A DNA stretch of 64,000 nucleotides from Liopterus haemorrhoidalis (taxonomy: Eukaryota > Arthropoda > Insecta > Coleoptera > Dytiscidae). The notes below the pieces were generated by a model. The model was not told where the DNA came from, made no database searches, and was given only the letters and a program-made list of their open reading frames with translations. Location: NCBI GenBank assembly GCA_963971575.1, contig OZ020616.1, positions 53,985,201 through 54,049,200 on the forward strand, read 5' to 3'. The first letter of the stretch is position 1, and each line of letters opens with the position of its first letter. The translations under genes were made by a program, and so were the position numbers. Of this stretch, positions 22,040-34,100 are shown in pieces.

Positions 22040-22874
22040 TATATATATATTATTTTTTTTTTTGTATTTTTATATTTTTTTGTATTTTTGTAATATTAAT
22101 AATGTTTTATGATTCACGACGTCATGATTGAAGTTCACAGACGTCATTGAATTTTACATAGAACTGTGTGAAGTAGATATAATTGTTTATCAGTCGTCTG
22201 TCGATCAGTCAACATGTTAAGTCTTGTGAACTATATCTTATGACACACACTAATCAAATGCTCTACAGTTAATTCAAAGTTCAAGTCACTACAAAGTTCT
22301 GATGTGCCACGTGTGCCAAAGTTTTCCATCTTGATATTAATCATTTTTATGTAAAAATCTAGCTGTCAGTTCTATAACGTTATCAGATCTGATGTCATAT
22401 TTCAATCCATAAACTTAAACATTTCTTCCATTAAAACTTATTCAACCGTAAAATAAAATTATGCACTTGTACATTTCATTTCTATTTTATATTACGGTTC
22501 ACATTAATGTCATATCGCTGAACACTCTCGTACAAAATAAGAAATATATAAATATAAATGTTTATATAGCATTTTAATATTTTGGTTATGTGAATATATT
22601 AAGAAATCAACATAACAAATTTATTTTATGTGTTTTTGATTTTACAGATAAAATATTTATGTTTTTATTCAAGTCAGAAATTTAAATTGTTAAAATTTAA
22701 TCTACCTTCCGGCAGGACACTTCGAATTTTACAAATAAAACAGTTTGGAAGAATGCGGAACATATATTTCACATTTCAAAATTATGTCAAAATAATTTTT
22801 TGTGATAGTAAAAGTAAAACTAAAAATAAATAAGCCAGTTATATATATATATATATATATATATTATGATATTT

Positions 22875-22925
<51 letters not shown>

Positions 22926-23064
22926 ATTTGGGTAGTGTACGCACTGAACTGAGACATTAGTGGTAAATGAGTTTTTCGTTAGAAAAATCAGCTTCTCTTT
23001 CATACATGTATTATGTATTATTGAAGTCACGACTTGTCCACTGATATCAAAATGCAATTCTCAT
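22040..23064. other. No gene seen; two (TA)n tracts
   Basis: AT-rich. (TA)n tracts at about 22839-22863 and 22880-22922 are separated by a short TGATATTTTAT spacer. Reverse-strand frames over them are artefacts of the repeat. Confidence 0.6.
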
Positions 23065-23136
23065 GCCTCCATGGCCCTGTGGTAGGGGACTGAGACGCGT
23101 AATCTCTAGGATGCGGGTTCGATTCCCGGGGAGGTT
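23065..23136 (+). repeat. tRNA-like sequence (tRNA pseudogene or SINE head)
   Basis: A 72-bp stretch with a near-complete cloverleaf: acceptor GCCTCC/GGAGGT, an A-box-like CCCTGTGGTAGG, anticodon stem GAGA/TCTC with a 7-base loop CGCGTAA, and a T arm with a perfect B box GGTTCGATTCC. Base 33 is G rather than T and the D stem is weak, so a working tRNA is unlikely. The nominal anticodon would be CGT. It sits between (TA)n tracts. Confidence 0.5.
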
Positions 23137-23204
23137 GTATTTTTGATATAAATTTTCATTATTAAAAACATTTATAATTGTTAATTCAAAATAATTTCAT
23201 TATT

Positions 23205-23207
<3 letters not shown>

Positions 23208-23250
<43 letters not shown>
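23208..23250. repeat. (TA)n microsatellite
   Basis: Plain TA repeat; the sequence right after it (GGACTGATGCAAAAGTAATAG) resembles a mariner end, but I could find no matching partner. Confidence 0.8.
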
Positions 23251-23252
<2 letters not shown>

Positions 23253-23380
23253 CTGATGCAAAAGTAATAGAAATTTTTCCTAACTGTTTTTGAAATAGCC
23301 CTAATGACAATGTGTTCAATATTTATTAAATTACAAGAAATGTAAGGAACAAATGAAATTATTGTATTCACATTTCATTT

Positions 23381-24900
23381 AATGGCATAATTTACATTAA
23401 TTGTGAAATAAAAAAAATTACAACTCAAAAACGGTTAGAGATAATAGCCTCTGGTTAAAATTTTTGGATTCTACGTAGATTACTTAATCTAGAAAAAAAT
23501 TGGGGCTTTAATCTTTTAACATGTTTTGAGATAACGTCAATTTTTTTAATGGTATAATTTACATTATTTGTGAAAATTGTGGATTAAGAAAAAATTATAA
23601 CTCAAAAACCGTAAAAGACAGCGACCTCCGGTTAAAATTTTTGGATTCTACGTGGATTACTTAATGTAGAAAAAAATTGGGGTTTTAATCGTTTAACATG
23701 TTTCGAGATAATGTCAGTTTTTTTAATGGTATAATTTACATTATTTGAGAAAATTGTGGATTAAAAAAAATTATAACTCAAAAACGGTTAGAGACAGCTA
23801 CCAACAGTTAAACTTTTTGGATTCTACGTAGATTACTTAATCTAGAAAGAAATTGGGGCTTTAATCGATTAACGCGTTTCGAGATTATGACAATTTTTTA
23901 ATGGTATAATTTACATTATTTGTGGAAATAGTGAATTAAAAGAAAAAAACACAACTCAAAATCTGTTGGATAAAACAACCTGTGGTTAGAATTTTTGGAT
24001 TCCTCGTAGTTTATTTAGTCAAGAAAAAATTTGAGGCCTTATTCGTTTTGCGTATTTTAAAATTATGACAAATTTTCATATGGCGTGATTTATAGAAATT
24101 TTCATCTTCGCAAGGACGTATCTCAAAAACGAAATGCGATCAAGACCTGCGGTTGAAATTTTTGAAATCTTGAGGGCCTAATTAATTTGTAAACATATTT
24201 TTCAACAAAAAAAATTTTTGAAGATTTTTAATTTTTATTTAAATTTTTTGAAAATTTTGAAAAATCCTGTACTAAAAAATGGTTAGGGATAGAAATATAC
24301 GGTTTAAGTTTATAAAATTCTTATACCTTGTTTAGTCTAAAAAAAATTTAGGGTTTTAATAAACCATTTATTAAGTTTTTTATGGGCAGCAATTCAAAAC
24401 CCTTGAAAATGGCCAAAAATCGAAAAAATCGTAAGGGGTAGACCTTAAAAAAAATCGTGATTTTCGAACAAAAAAATTTTGTCTCCGGTTTAATTGAAAA
24501 TTGGTACAAATATGTATTTTTGGTCATACATCAATAATATTTGGTCCATTTTAAAGTTTGGGCAAAAGTTTTGGAATTATAGGCAAAAAACCAACCCAAA
24601 AAGGCTCTATCTCAAAAACTAGGAAAACATGAATTTTTTAAATATTTTTTCCATAACCCTTACCCCAAAATTAGCTTAAAACTATATTTTGGCTAAAATC
24701 GAAGACAAAAAATTTTTGACCAAAATTTCAAAATTTTAGGCGAATTTTTTTTTTTTTAAATTTTGTTGTATAATCGGTACACTTATACAATTTTAGACTT
24801 AGATCACAAAAATATGGTCACTTACGAGTTATGGTCTAAAATTTTTACATTTTCGGCAAAAAAATGTAAAATAGACAGTCCACAAAAAGGGTCAGAGCTG
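23381..24900. repeat. ~175-bp tandem repeat array, decaying rightward
   Basis: Unit starts (AATGGTATAATTTACATTA) at 23381, 23548, 23725 and 23900, and a weaker one near 24079, give spacings of 167-179 bp. Each unit carries ACTCAAAAACGGTTAGAGA, TTTTTGGATTCTACGTAG and TTGGGGCTTTAATC. Beyond 24.1 kb the pattern is degenerate but phrases such as 'CTCAAAAA' persist. A single dispersed unit is at about 35.31-35.40 kb. No coding sequence. Confidence 0.8.
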
Positions 24901-24970
24901 ATGAAATGTGAGCCTGCCCCTATTATTTAGCTATCTTTATAAATTAATACTTACTATCTATCATCTATAT

Positions 24971-25295
24971 CAGTGTTTCTGAACAGGTGGTCCGCGGACC
25001 ATCAGTGGTCCCCAGAAAAATTTTAGTGGTCCGCAAAAGTTTTTATAAGTGTTGCAGTGTAGTTGCAGTTTTTTTTTTAAAATTTTTATGCTCATTTTTC
25101 ATGTAAATAATTTATATTTTGTTTATTTTCTGTAAACTTTCTGTGATATTGTACAAATAAAATAAATGTATTTAGTAGCACATTAAATATATTTATGTTC
25201 TTGCATAAAATTAACCAACAATTATTATTAGTGGTCCGCGTTAGAAAATTATATATTACACTGGTCCGCGGTGCGTTTTTGGTTGAGAAACACTG
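24971..25295. mobile_element. hAT-type MITE
   Basis: 325 bp. Left end CAGTGTTTCTGAACAGGTGG, right end TTGGTTGAGAAACACTG. Perfect 8-bp target duplication ATCTATAT at 24963-24970 and 25296-25303. Subterminal GGTCCGCGG copies occur at both ends. Ends of the form CAGTGTTTCTCAACC with an 8-bp duplication are characteristic of hAT elements. It has no coding capacity and depends on a transposase elsewhere. Confidence 0.92.
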
Positions 25296-26840
25296 ATCTA
25301 TATCAATAAAATGGAAGGCTGTATCTGTTTTTTTACATTTTCGGCCTCATATTTGGTTTCTACACGTTTCAGACGAAATCCGTGTGTCTGTGTGTTAGAA
25401 TCAGAACGAACTCTGTTCTGATTCTAAAAAATTCTCCTATTAATTGGAAAGAACCCTATTGTTTTTTATTAAGATCCAAAACAGGAAACGGAAGTTATTA
25501 AATTTTAAAATTAAAAAAAAATTGGTAAGTAGTAAACCAAGCCTTGAACAAAAATTTGTATAGAACATAATTTGATGTATTTTTGAAGATTTACCTAAAT
25601 CTTTTTTTACATTCTTTTTACTATTATTTTTTTATGGGAGGGCAAGTCTAGCGGAGGTCTCCCTTCGCCACTGGTTTTTTATTGAGATGAATAGTTGGGG
25701 GGTTACGAGAGGACACCCTAAAGCTAAACTTTTTAAATCTCCCTTATTATTGACTTAACAGCAAAAACTTGTATAACAAAAATTGTTTATAATATGAAAA
25801 CAAATCTTTAAAACATTAATATTGTTTATGTTTCCTAAATTATGTTTTAATTATTAATTTTAAGATATATATACGTGCAAAAACAAAATGAAAAGCAAGG
25901 TTTTGTTGGAAACTTTAGGAGATATGGTTAGTTGTTTGAAAAAGTAGTTACTGTCCACTTAATTTAGTCCCCGACTGTATATACGCATTAAAATATACTA
26001 ATGTACATTTTAAAAGTGTTTTAACTACATTAAATTAGTTTTAAAATGTGAATTAAAACTAAATAAATTAATAATTGTAGAGTTTCTCTGTATTGATTTT
26101 CTCATAAAGAGGACGGAAATTGAATTATTTTTCTATTTCCACTAAAAATACAGTCTTTTATTTCTAGTGTTTTCTTTACTATATAAATTCAAAACAAAAA
26201 TCAGCTATTAAATTAAGTTCTCTGTCCCTTCTTAACGCCCTGTATAAACAATTCCCGCAACAAAAACATAGGATAATAAAAACTCAAAGGCGTTACTATA
26301 ATAAAATTTAATATATTTGAAAGGACGAACTCAAAGAGAGTAGAATTATTTTAAATTCAATTGTTCTTCGTGAAGGGTTTGGTTGTCATTGAATATTTTT
26401 AGCGTATGCTCTGTCCGATGCTTAATTCAACAAGATGTATAAGTAATGTTGCGTATGAGACGGAGTGAAAAGGGTCGACGTATGATATAAGTACGTAATG
26501 AATAGCTAATGGGTGCAGAGTAGATGTAGCCCGACAAGCCAACTGAATATAACTGAATTAGGACCCCGAGATCTCGACTCTATTTTCACAGCTTTAATTT
26601 ATTCATATTGCTGCATTAGTCGGGCGTCATACAACTTTCAACTTCAATCGTTTTAGATCACGAGCTTTCATATGTGTCCAACGTAGTCGAAGACCGATGG
26701 CGGTATTTTGCTAATAGCCAAATAGTTAAGCCCTTCGCCGGTAAGATCATTCATGGCTGTAGAGTTAAATGCGGAAGTGGATACTCTTTCATAAAACAAA
26801 AATAGCTGTTGTGTCCGATGATCTTAAAATACATTGTTTT
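25296..26840. other. No gene seen
   Basis: AT-rich, no supported coding sequence or matched repeat. Confidence 0.4.
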
Positions 26841-27180
26841 ATCTCTCACTCCCTCTTTATATCTCTCTCGCAGTATCGGCGCTAGGGGAGGTGGGGGTGC
26901 GATAAAAAATTATGCCCTCCTCCAATATTTCCTCTCCCCCCCAGATTTTACTTAAATATTTCCTGGCCCTCCAGATTTTAAGAGCTAGCGCCACCACTAC
27001 CCACTTGCTATATCTCTCTCTCCCTTCATCCCTCCCCCTCCATCACTCTCCTCTCGATCTCTCTCACCCTCCATCTCTCTCACCCTTCATATCTCTCCCC
27101 CTCCATATCTCTCCCCCTCCATCTATCTCCCCTTCCATCACTTTCCCTCTCTCACTCTTTACACTTTCTCTCGCTATAGG
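26841..27180. repeat. Pyrimidine-rich low-complexity tract
   Basis: Irregular CTC/CCCTC repeats, including many TCTCTCCCCCTCCAT-like phrases. The plus-strand 96-residue frame over it (Ser/Pro/Leu-rich) is a low-complexity artefact. Confidence 0.7.
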
Positions 27181-27763
27181 TATGTTCGTTTGTGTGATCT
27201 AGATTGCTTAAGTCGAGCGGTTAGATCATGATCATGTGACTGCAAGAGCAAGTTTGAGCTGTGCTGTCTGATCTTAACAAACGAACGGCTATTTGCCATA
27301 GAAAAAATATTGTCGTTTGTTTTTGTTAATGTGTTGTTCTCTACCTAAATATTTCCTACTGCAATTTCGTAGGTAATACTATCTAAAAAGAAGACCAGAA
27401 TATTTTTTGTATTTGTTGATTATTTTTTTATTTGTTCACTAACCAGATCCATCTAAAATGTAACAATTATTTAGAATATTGCGCAAAAACCTTTAATGAT
27501 AAGTATTTTGCATGGTTATAATAACACTTGTCAAAAAATTTATTTATTTAGAGGTTATATTTCCTGCTCTACTCTAGCTGCTCCACCTCTTGAGACAGAG
27601 CAAGTTTAGCTTGCTCGTTGTGATCTATCGTTAGTTGCTCTGGACAAACTAATACTATTATATCAACTATACTTACACGAACGAACGCCTAAAATGTTGC
27701 TATACTTACTCTAATGTGATCTAAGGAGATAAGAGACAAACGAACAGACCTTATCTCTGCCTG
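27181..27763. other. No gene seen
   Basis: A short stretch around 27188 (GTTCGTTTGTGTGATCTA) recurs in inverted form near 27718-27750, bracketing this segment; beyond that nothing is recognised. Confidence 0.4.
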
Positions 27764-27787
27764 TCTCTTTCTCTCCCTCTCCCTCTC

Positions 27788-27819
<32 letters not shown>

Positions 27820-27945
27820 CCTCCTCTCTCTCTCCTCTCTCTCCTCTCTCTCTCTCTCTCCTCTCCTCTCCTCTCTCTCCTCTCTCTCTCTCTCTCTCCT
27901 CTCTCTCTCCTCTCTCTCCTCTCTCTCCTCTCTCTCCTCTCTCTC

Positions 27946-28000
<55 letters not shown>

Positions 28001-28018
28001 CTCTCTCTCCTCTCTCTC

Positions 28019-28065
<47 letters not shown>

Positions 28066-28131
28066 CTCTCTCTCCTCTCTCTCCCTCTCTCTCCTCTCTC
28101 TCTCTCTCTCCTATCTCTCTCTCTCTCTCCG
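27764..28131. repeat. (TC)n polypyrimidine tract of ~370 bp
   Basis: An almost unbroken run of TC and CCTCTC units with no purine for long stretches on the plus strand. The minus-strand 169-residue Glu/Arg frame is an artefact of the repeat. Such tracts can form triplex structures. Confidence 0.9.
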
Positions 28132-28139
28132 CTATCCCT

Positions 28140-29444
28140 TTAGCTATTGTAGGGCCAAATGAAGGGGCGCGCACAAAAAATTGATCTGGAGGATCCAAAC
28201 ATATCAGTAAAATAAATTAATTATTGTTATAAAATACTGAAACAGTTTTTGAAGCAAGAACAGTGAAGAAAGTTAGACCACGAAGGGCGAGAAAAACTTG
28301 TCACCTTGAAGGTACTTGAAGGTACAACAAAGAGAGGTGTAAAGTGAATAGAGTTAAGAAAATACAGAAAAGACAGTACACGATGGAAAGAAATATGGAG
28401 AACAGCACCAGAAAATAACTAACTACAGCTTTACACCTCAAGGAAAAGGGCGTCAGGATTACGCAAGTATTATTATTAATACTCGAAAGTAAGGAGGGTT
28501 GCCTACCTTAACTCTTTAACATTGTAGGTCGCGTTGGTTTTTAGTCTCACCATAAGAGTACATAAATAGAGAGATTTAGCTCAATTTTAATGCGAAAAAT
28601 TATTGAAACCAGTGCAGCTATTGTCCTGTGGTATAGCCTGTTTCTTTGGTTTAAGCGGAACTAGATTTTGAATTCTAGTAACTTTCACCATTAAGTGAGG
28701 CTTTTGATTATTTTGTTTTGCAAAAGCCCTCTTCAAATCTTAAACGAGAGCTCATGACAACTCACAAAAATGAAAATTCATTCAGCTTAAACGTTTGGAT
28801 TTATCTGTCTACATAAATATTTTTAAATCTACTTCCTTGACTGCTTCGTCTATGTTCTAATGCATTACAGAAATATCGTAAACAATTAACCTCGATATGA
28901 TTTTTATTCTCATGGTTTCTCTGAAATATTTTCCTGCTAAGTACTGTTTGTTCAAGGTATGAATTCTCGCTAGGTCCTTTGTTAGATGATTAATTTTTTA
29001 CAGGGTCTTTAATGTGTTTTACATTGTACGATATTTCATTAATTTTTTAATATATTTGTTCATTTAATTTGTGGTTTTGGAATGAGTTGAAATAGATTGG
29101 TTAAATCTTCTTTAGGAATTATGTAGATTGAAATAATTCACAATTATTATGAGTAATTCGTAGTTGTTGATAGAGAATGCCGTAATGTTTATGTAAAATG
29201 TAGGCAATCAAACATAAATGTAACATATTCCAAATGTTATATATTCATAGAATTCCCTAACTTCATTTTCATTAATATAAAGTACGTCAATTAATATTCA
29301 ATTACAATAAATATTGAAATTAGTCTGAATATATAGTTTTGACGATATATTTCTTCAGTCTACAAAAGGCATTCTAGATAAAATCAAAACCACAGTGAGC
29401 CAAAGCAAACCAAACTGATAAGTTATGTACAATCGTGTATCCTT
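28140..29444. other. No gene seen
   Basis: AT-rich, no supported coding sequence or matched repeat. Confidence 0.4.
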
Positions 29445-29803
29445 AATTAAAAAATTGGCGTGAAGTGTGAATTTTCACTCATTGCAGGGTTTTTTAGATA
29501 TGTGATGACATATTATAGGCACATATAAAAAATCATAAATTCCAATCTTTTGAAAAAATAAATACGTGCTTCCATCTAGAGACAATCTTAGTTAATTACG
29601 AGATGCGCTCGCATCAATACCCAGCTATATTAACCCAGTTCTCCAATCAGTAAGATAAATATTGTAAGCACAGTGTTGCAAAAAATTCTATAACTTGAAA
29701 TATTTACGAGATCAAAAATTCTTGTTGTATCATTCTGGTTCACATCTATGTACATAGTATTTTTCAGACTTTTAACTCCTCTGGGTTACAAGGTGGGGAA
29801 ATA
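29445..29803. repeat. Interspersed repeat, first copy (second at 45.4-46.1 kb)
   Basis: The segment GTGAAGTGTGAATTTTCAC...GCAGGGTTT and, further on, GAGATCAAAAATTCTTGTTGT...TTCTGGTTCACA match the same two blocks, in the same order, at about 45445-45510 and 46050-46145. The middle parts differ in length. The family is not identified. Confidence 0.6.
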
Positions 29804-29853
29804 TTAGGTCGTCGAGGATGAAATTTGTAGAAAAAAAGGCAAGGTTTGATAAC

Positions 29854-30428
29854 TTACAAACATAAGGAATTATTGTATTCATCAAAGTATGCACGCATAT
29901 TGTCTATACACTTTTGCCATTTAAGCGGCAGGTTGTTCAGGCCGGTGGTATAAAACCCTGGCGAACGAGAGTCAATGAATTCCTGGAAGGCCAGTTTTAC
30001 AGCACTGTCGGAATTAAACTGTTTTCCTATTAAAAAGTTGTCCAAATTGCGGAAGAAGTGGTAGTCAGTGGGAGGTCTGGTAAGTATAGAGGATGATGAA
30101 GGAGTTCCAACTCCAATTCCTGTAGTTTTGTCATTTGTGCAGTGTGCGGTCTAGCGTTATCATGCAATAAGATAGGAGTCGATCTGTTGACCAATCTAGG
30201 CTATTTTTCTTCAAGTTTTTGCATCATTTCGTCCAGTTGCAGTATATTTCTGCTGTGATCTATGAGCCAGGTTTCTTTTTTTTTTTTTTTTGTTTTTAAG
30301 TTACCTGTACGAAATTTGGCGAAACAATTTGATATTGTCTGCTGCGTAGTAACACTAGAGCCAAATACACTATTTATGTTTCGCGCGGTCTGTGATGCCG
30401 TAGTTCCACGTAAGAACTCATACTTCAT
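29854..30428 (-). pseudogene. mariner transposase remnant
   Basis: The N-terminus from 30428 (YEFLRGTTASQTARNINSVF, then VTTQQTISNCFAKFRTGN) is the mariner helix-turn-helix. It then jumps to LDEMMQKLEEK, stop (TAG), PRLVNRS, LLHDNARPHTAQ (second catalytic Asp) and, with a frame slip after PDL, to NFLIGKQFNSDSAVK and PLKWQKCIDN near the C-terminus. The block carrying the first catalytic Asp is missing. It is a dead copy. Confidence 0.9.
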
Positions 30429-31128
30429 AATAGTGCAAATTTCCTACAGTTCTATTTTCAAAAAAATTAATTTTTAAAAAAGTTTTTGTTATTTTTTAGC
30501 GCATACAATTATTTCTTTAAGGCGGCGCACAACCCTATAGTTCCCTATAGTTTCTTATACAAAACTAATAACCGGAAATAAAATTAACAACAATCTATAT
30601 ATCAAAATTTGCAGCGAATTTTTATTTATCTAATAGGATATTTAAAATTAAAAAAAAAACTGTTAAGTAATTGTAATTAAGCAAATTGCATTATAGGCGC
30701 CATCTTGTAAACCAATCGACGCATATTTGTGTACGATGCAGCAAATTGTAGCTAAAGCTTCATTCTACAAAAAGGATTTTAGCTATTTTTTTCTATTGTG
30801 AAAACTACTTATAGTTATTGTACTTGGTAGTCTATATTTGCCGCCATCTTGATTCTGTCGCGGTTCTCAAAATAGTTGTAACGGGTAAAAATGATTTAAT
30901 TTTTATGAAGAATACGTGTGCCAAGTGGCATTCCATTATCATTAAGTATAATATTTTTCGACGAGGGTTCTAAACTATAAGTAATCAAGTCGAAAAAAAT
31001 GTTGACGTATTATTTGAACATTTCTACACAAAACTATATAAATATAAAAGTTATTTGAAACCCATAAATAGATTTAAAAAATTACAGAACAATGTTGCCG
31101 ATGTCAATTATTAAGTTATTGAGCGATA

Positions 31129-34100
31129 TATATTTTCGTATGGTACATTTGAATTTCTTAGATATTAAATTACAAAGAAAATATGGTAACTGATACATTA
31201 AATATTTATATCTAAATTTGTAAGCCATTGGATCGCTTCATTGGTCAATTGTACTATAGATTGGAGACCACCCGGGAAAGCACGTTGAGGACATTCTTCT
31301 GCGATGTGTTTCATCGTCTGTAGAGGCGCGCCACAGTCACAAGCGGGAGAGTCGGCTAAGCCCCATTTATGGAGCATGTAGTTGCATCTACCGTGGCCGG
31401 TGACTAATCTATTTAATCTTACCCAAGCCGAGCGGGGTAGCGAGTAACCAATTGGCTGAACATTGGGATCTGAGATTAAAATTTTGTTGGGATGAGAGAA
31501 AGTGTCCCATTCTTTCGACCATTCATCTTTAGCGTTATAAGCAGTATTAAAGATGGGATCATTCCAAATAGGATTACGGGATTTAAGCCTGTGATTTGGA
31601 GGATTTAATAGGTCTTCATGTATTGGTAGTCTGTGGTTGCTTCCAAATTTTTGCCAGGTTGTGACGGCAGCTTTGTTTCTCCGAATAGTAGGAGGGCATA
31701 TGCCAGACAGTACAGGTAACCATTCTGAGGGTGTGGAACGTGTGGCTCCAGTGATCGTTCGCATTGCTGTATTCAGCTGGATGTCAATTTTGTTTGTGTG
31801 AGCACTGTTCTTCCAGACTGGGGAGCAGTACTCTGCTGTGGAATAGAGCAGGGCAACTGCAGACGTTTTGAGGGTATGGGCATCGCAGCCCCACGACGTT
31901 CCTGCCAGCTTGTGGATTAGGTTATTTCTAGTTTTAAGTTTTAGACCTACATTTTCAATATGGTGTTTAAATGTCAATGAGCGATCTAGAGTAATTCCAA
32001 GGTAGCGTGGGGTGTGGTTGTGTTTGATTTTAGTGCCATTGAATAACACACACAGTTCTTCGTTTGCATATTTATTACTCAGATGGAAGAGTGTTACTTC
32101 AGTTTTTTGTGGGTTAGGTTTTAAACGCCAAAGTTTGTAGTAATTACTGAGTATCTCAAGATCTTCGGTAAGTAGATTCTCAGCTCCTTTTGCATGTGTG
32201 CACTGCACAGCAATGGCAAGATCATCGGCATACGCAAATTTTCGTCCTGTAGTAAGTGGCATATCGCTTATATATAAATTAAACAGAATCGGAGCCAGCA
32301 CAGAACCTTGCGGAAGACCGTTCTTCAATGTTCTAAAATTACTCTTTTCCCCATTAAGATACACTTGAAACTGTCTGTTTTTCAGCATGGCTTCGATTAG
32401 ATTGACCATTTTATTATTCGGTAGTATATTGTGCAGTTTCAAAACGAGACCGTCTGTCCACACGGTATCAAAAGCAGAGGAGAGGTCAACAAATGCAACT
32501 GCAGTTTTAAGTTTCCGTTGGAATCCTGCTTCAATGTGAGTAGCAAGTGCAGCCACTTGATCACAGCAGCTACGGTTTGCTCTAAAACCAGCTTGTTCTG
32601 ATGGAATGTGTTCATCAATTGTGTCAGAAATGCGGTTGAAGATTAGCCTTTCAAGAATTTTATAATTGATGTTGAGTAGGGCAATAGGTCTGTAGCTAGC
32701 TGGTTCAGATTCTTCTTTGCCTGGCTTTAAAATACTTAGGATTTTTGATGAGCTGAAAGCCTTTGGGAGCCGTTCGGTGGAAAGAATGTCGTTGTAGAAC
32801 CTAAGTAGCCAAGTTCTTGCAGCCGGTCCTAGGTTCTTTATTAACTCTGGAAATATTCCATCAAGGCCAGCAGCTTTTTTAATTTTTAGGGAGTTGATTG
32901 CTATATTAAGTTCTTCCAGCGTGAAGAGTGTAGGTTCTTCTCTACTTTTCAGTGCGAGAATGCGTTTTCTGTGTAGATCACGTCTAACCTGTTTGGCAAA
33001 AACTTTGTTGGTACTAATCTGATTTGAGGTCTTAATTATATGTGAGGAAACTTGATTAGGTTTAACTGTCCCTTTTATTGCCGGCGGTTTGCTAGCTGCG
33101 CCAAGCTTTCTTAGTAGATTCCAGCTTGTGCGGCTAGAGCGCGTGAAGTCCATGTTCTCAATCGTTTCACGCCATTTACTTCTTCTGGCTACATCCAGTG
33201 ATTCTAAGAGTTTATCGGCGGTTTTTGGATCGTGTGTGGACTGATATTCGCGGAACATTTCTTCTGTCTTTTTAGACCAGCCTGGGATGTATTCCTTACG
33301 AAACCCTCTTGGGATCCAGTGCTTCGCAGAAGACTTAACAACAGCGACAAACCTGTCATAATTAGTTGCTAAAGGAGGAACCCAGCGGAGGACAGAATCA
33401 ACTTGCAACGCATATTCTCTCCAGTTCGCCTTTAAGAAGTTCCAACGAGGCACTCTGAGGGTGGGAAGAAACTCTACACGTCTACCAATATTCAGAATGA
33501 CTGGACGATGTTGGCTATGAGGGAAGCTATCCAGTATCCTTCTTGATATGTGCAAGGGCTGTTGGTAGTTGTCAAGCGAGGAGAAGCAGAGGTCTGGATT
33601 ATAATCTGCTTTCCACCTTGCTGAGTGAAATGTTCCTTTGTCTTTGGCATCGAATACAAGATGGACGCTGTTTGTTTCTGCCCATTGCAGTAGAGACTCG
33701 CCATTTTGTTTGTTGTCCCTATATCCCCAGAAAGTGTGTTGACAATTAAAATCTCCAAGATAGATGGCAGGGTGGGAGTGAATAGATACTGCATTGTCAG
33801 GCCAATTTAAATTTGGTGGTTTGTATAGATTAGTGACGTTTATTCCAGCTATGTTAATGGCAATAAAAGATACATTCTGTTGGGTTGCTTTTGATAGTCG
33901 AGTGTGATTTTGAATATTTTCACGAACGTAAGTGGCTAAGCCATAATGCTTATGGCAGATATAGTCGACTAAGCTGTAACCAGGGATCAGTCCTCTAGTG
34001 TTATATTCGATTTCGTTTTCTATGTGTGTTTCCTGTAGAGCGATTAGATGGATTCGATTTTGCGTTGCTATTTTGGAGAGGTATTGGCATTTTGTGCTAG

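Noticed and set aside
22839..23057. Minus-strand frame with IYIYIY run
   Set aside because: Translation of (TA)n.
23252..23275. Possible mariner left end GGACTGATGCAAAAGTAATAG
   Set aside because: No complementary right end and no transposase sequence nearby.
26912..27202. 96-residue Ser/Pro/Leu-rich frame
   Set aside because: Low-complexity pyrimidine repeat, not a protein.
27689..28198. 169-residue Glu/Arg-rich frame on the minus strand
   Set aside because: It is the translation of a (TC)n microsatellite; no codon or domain evidence.
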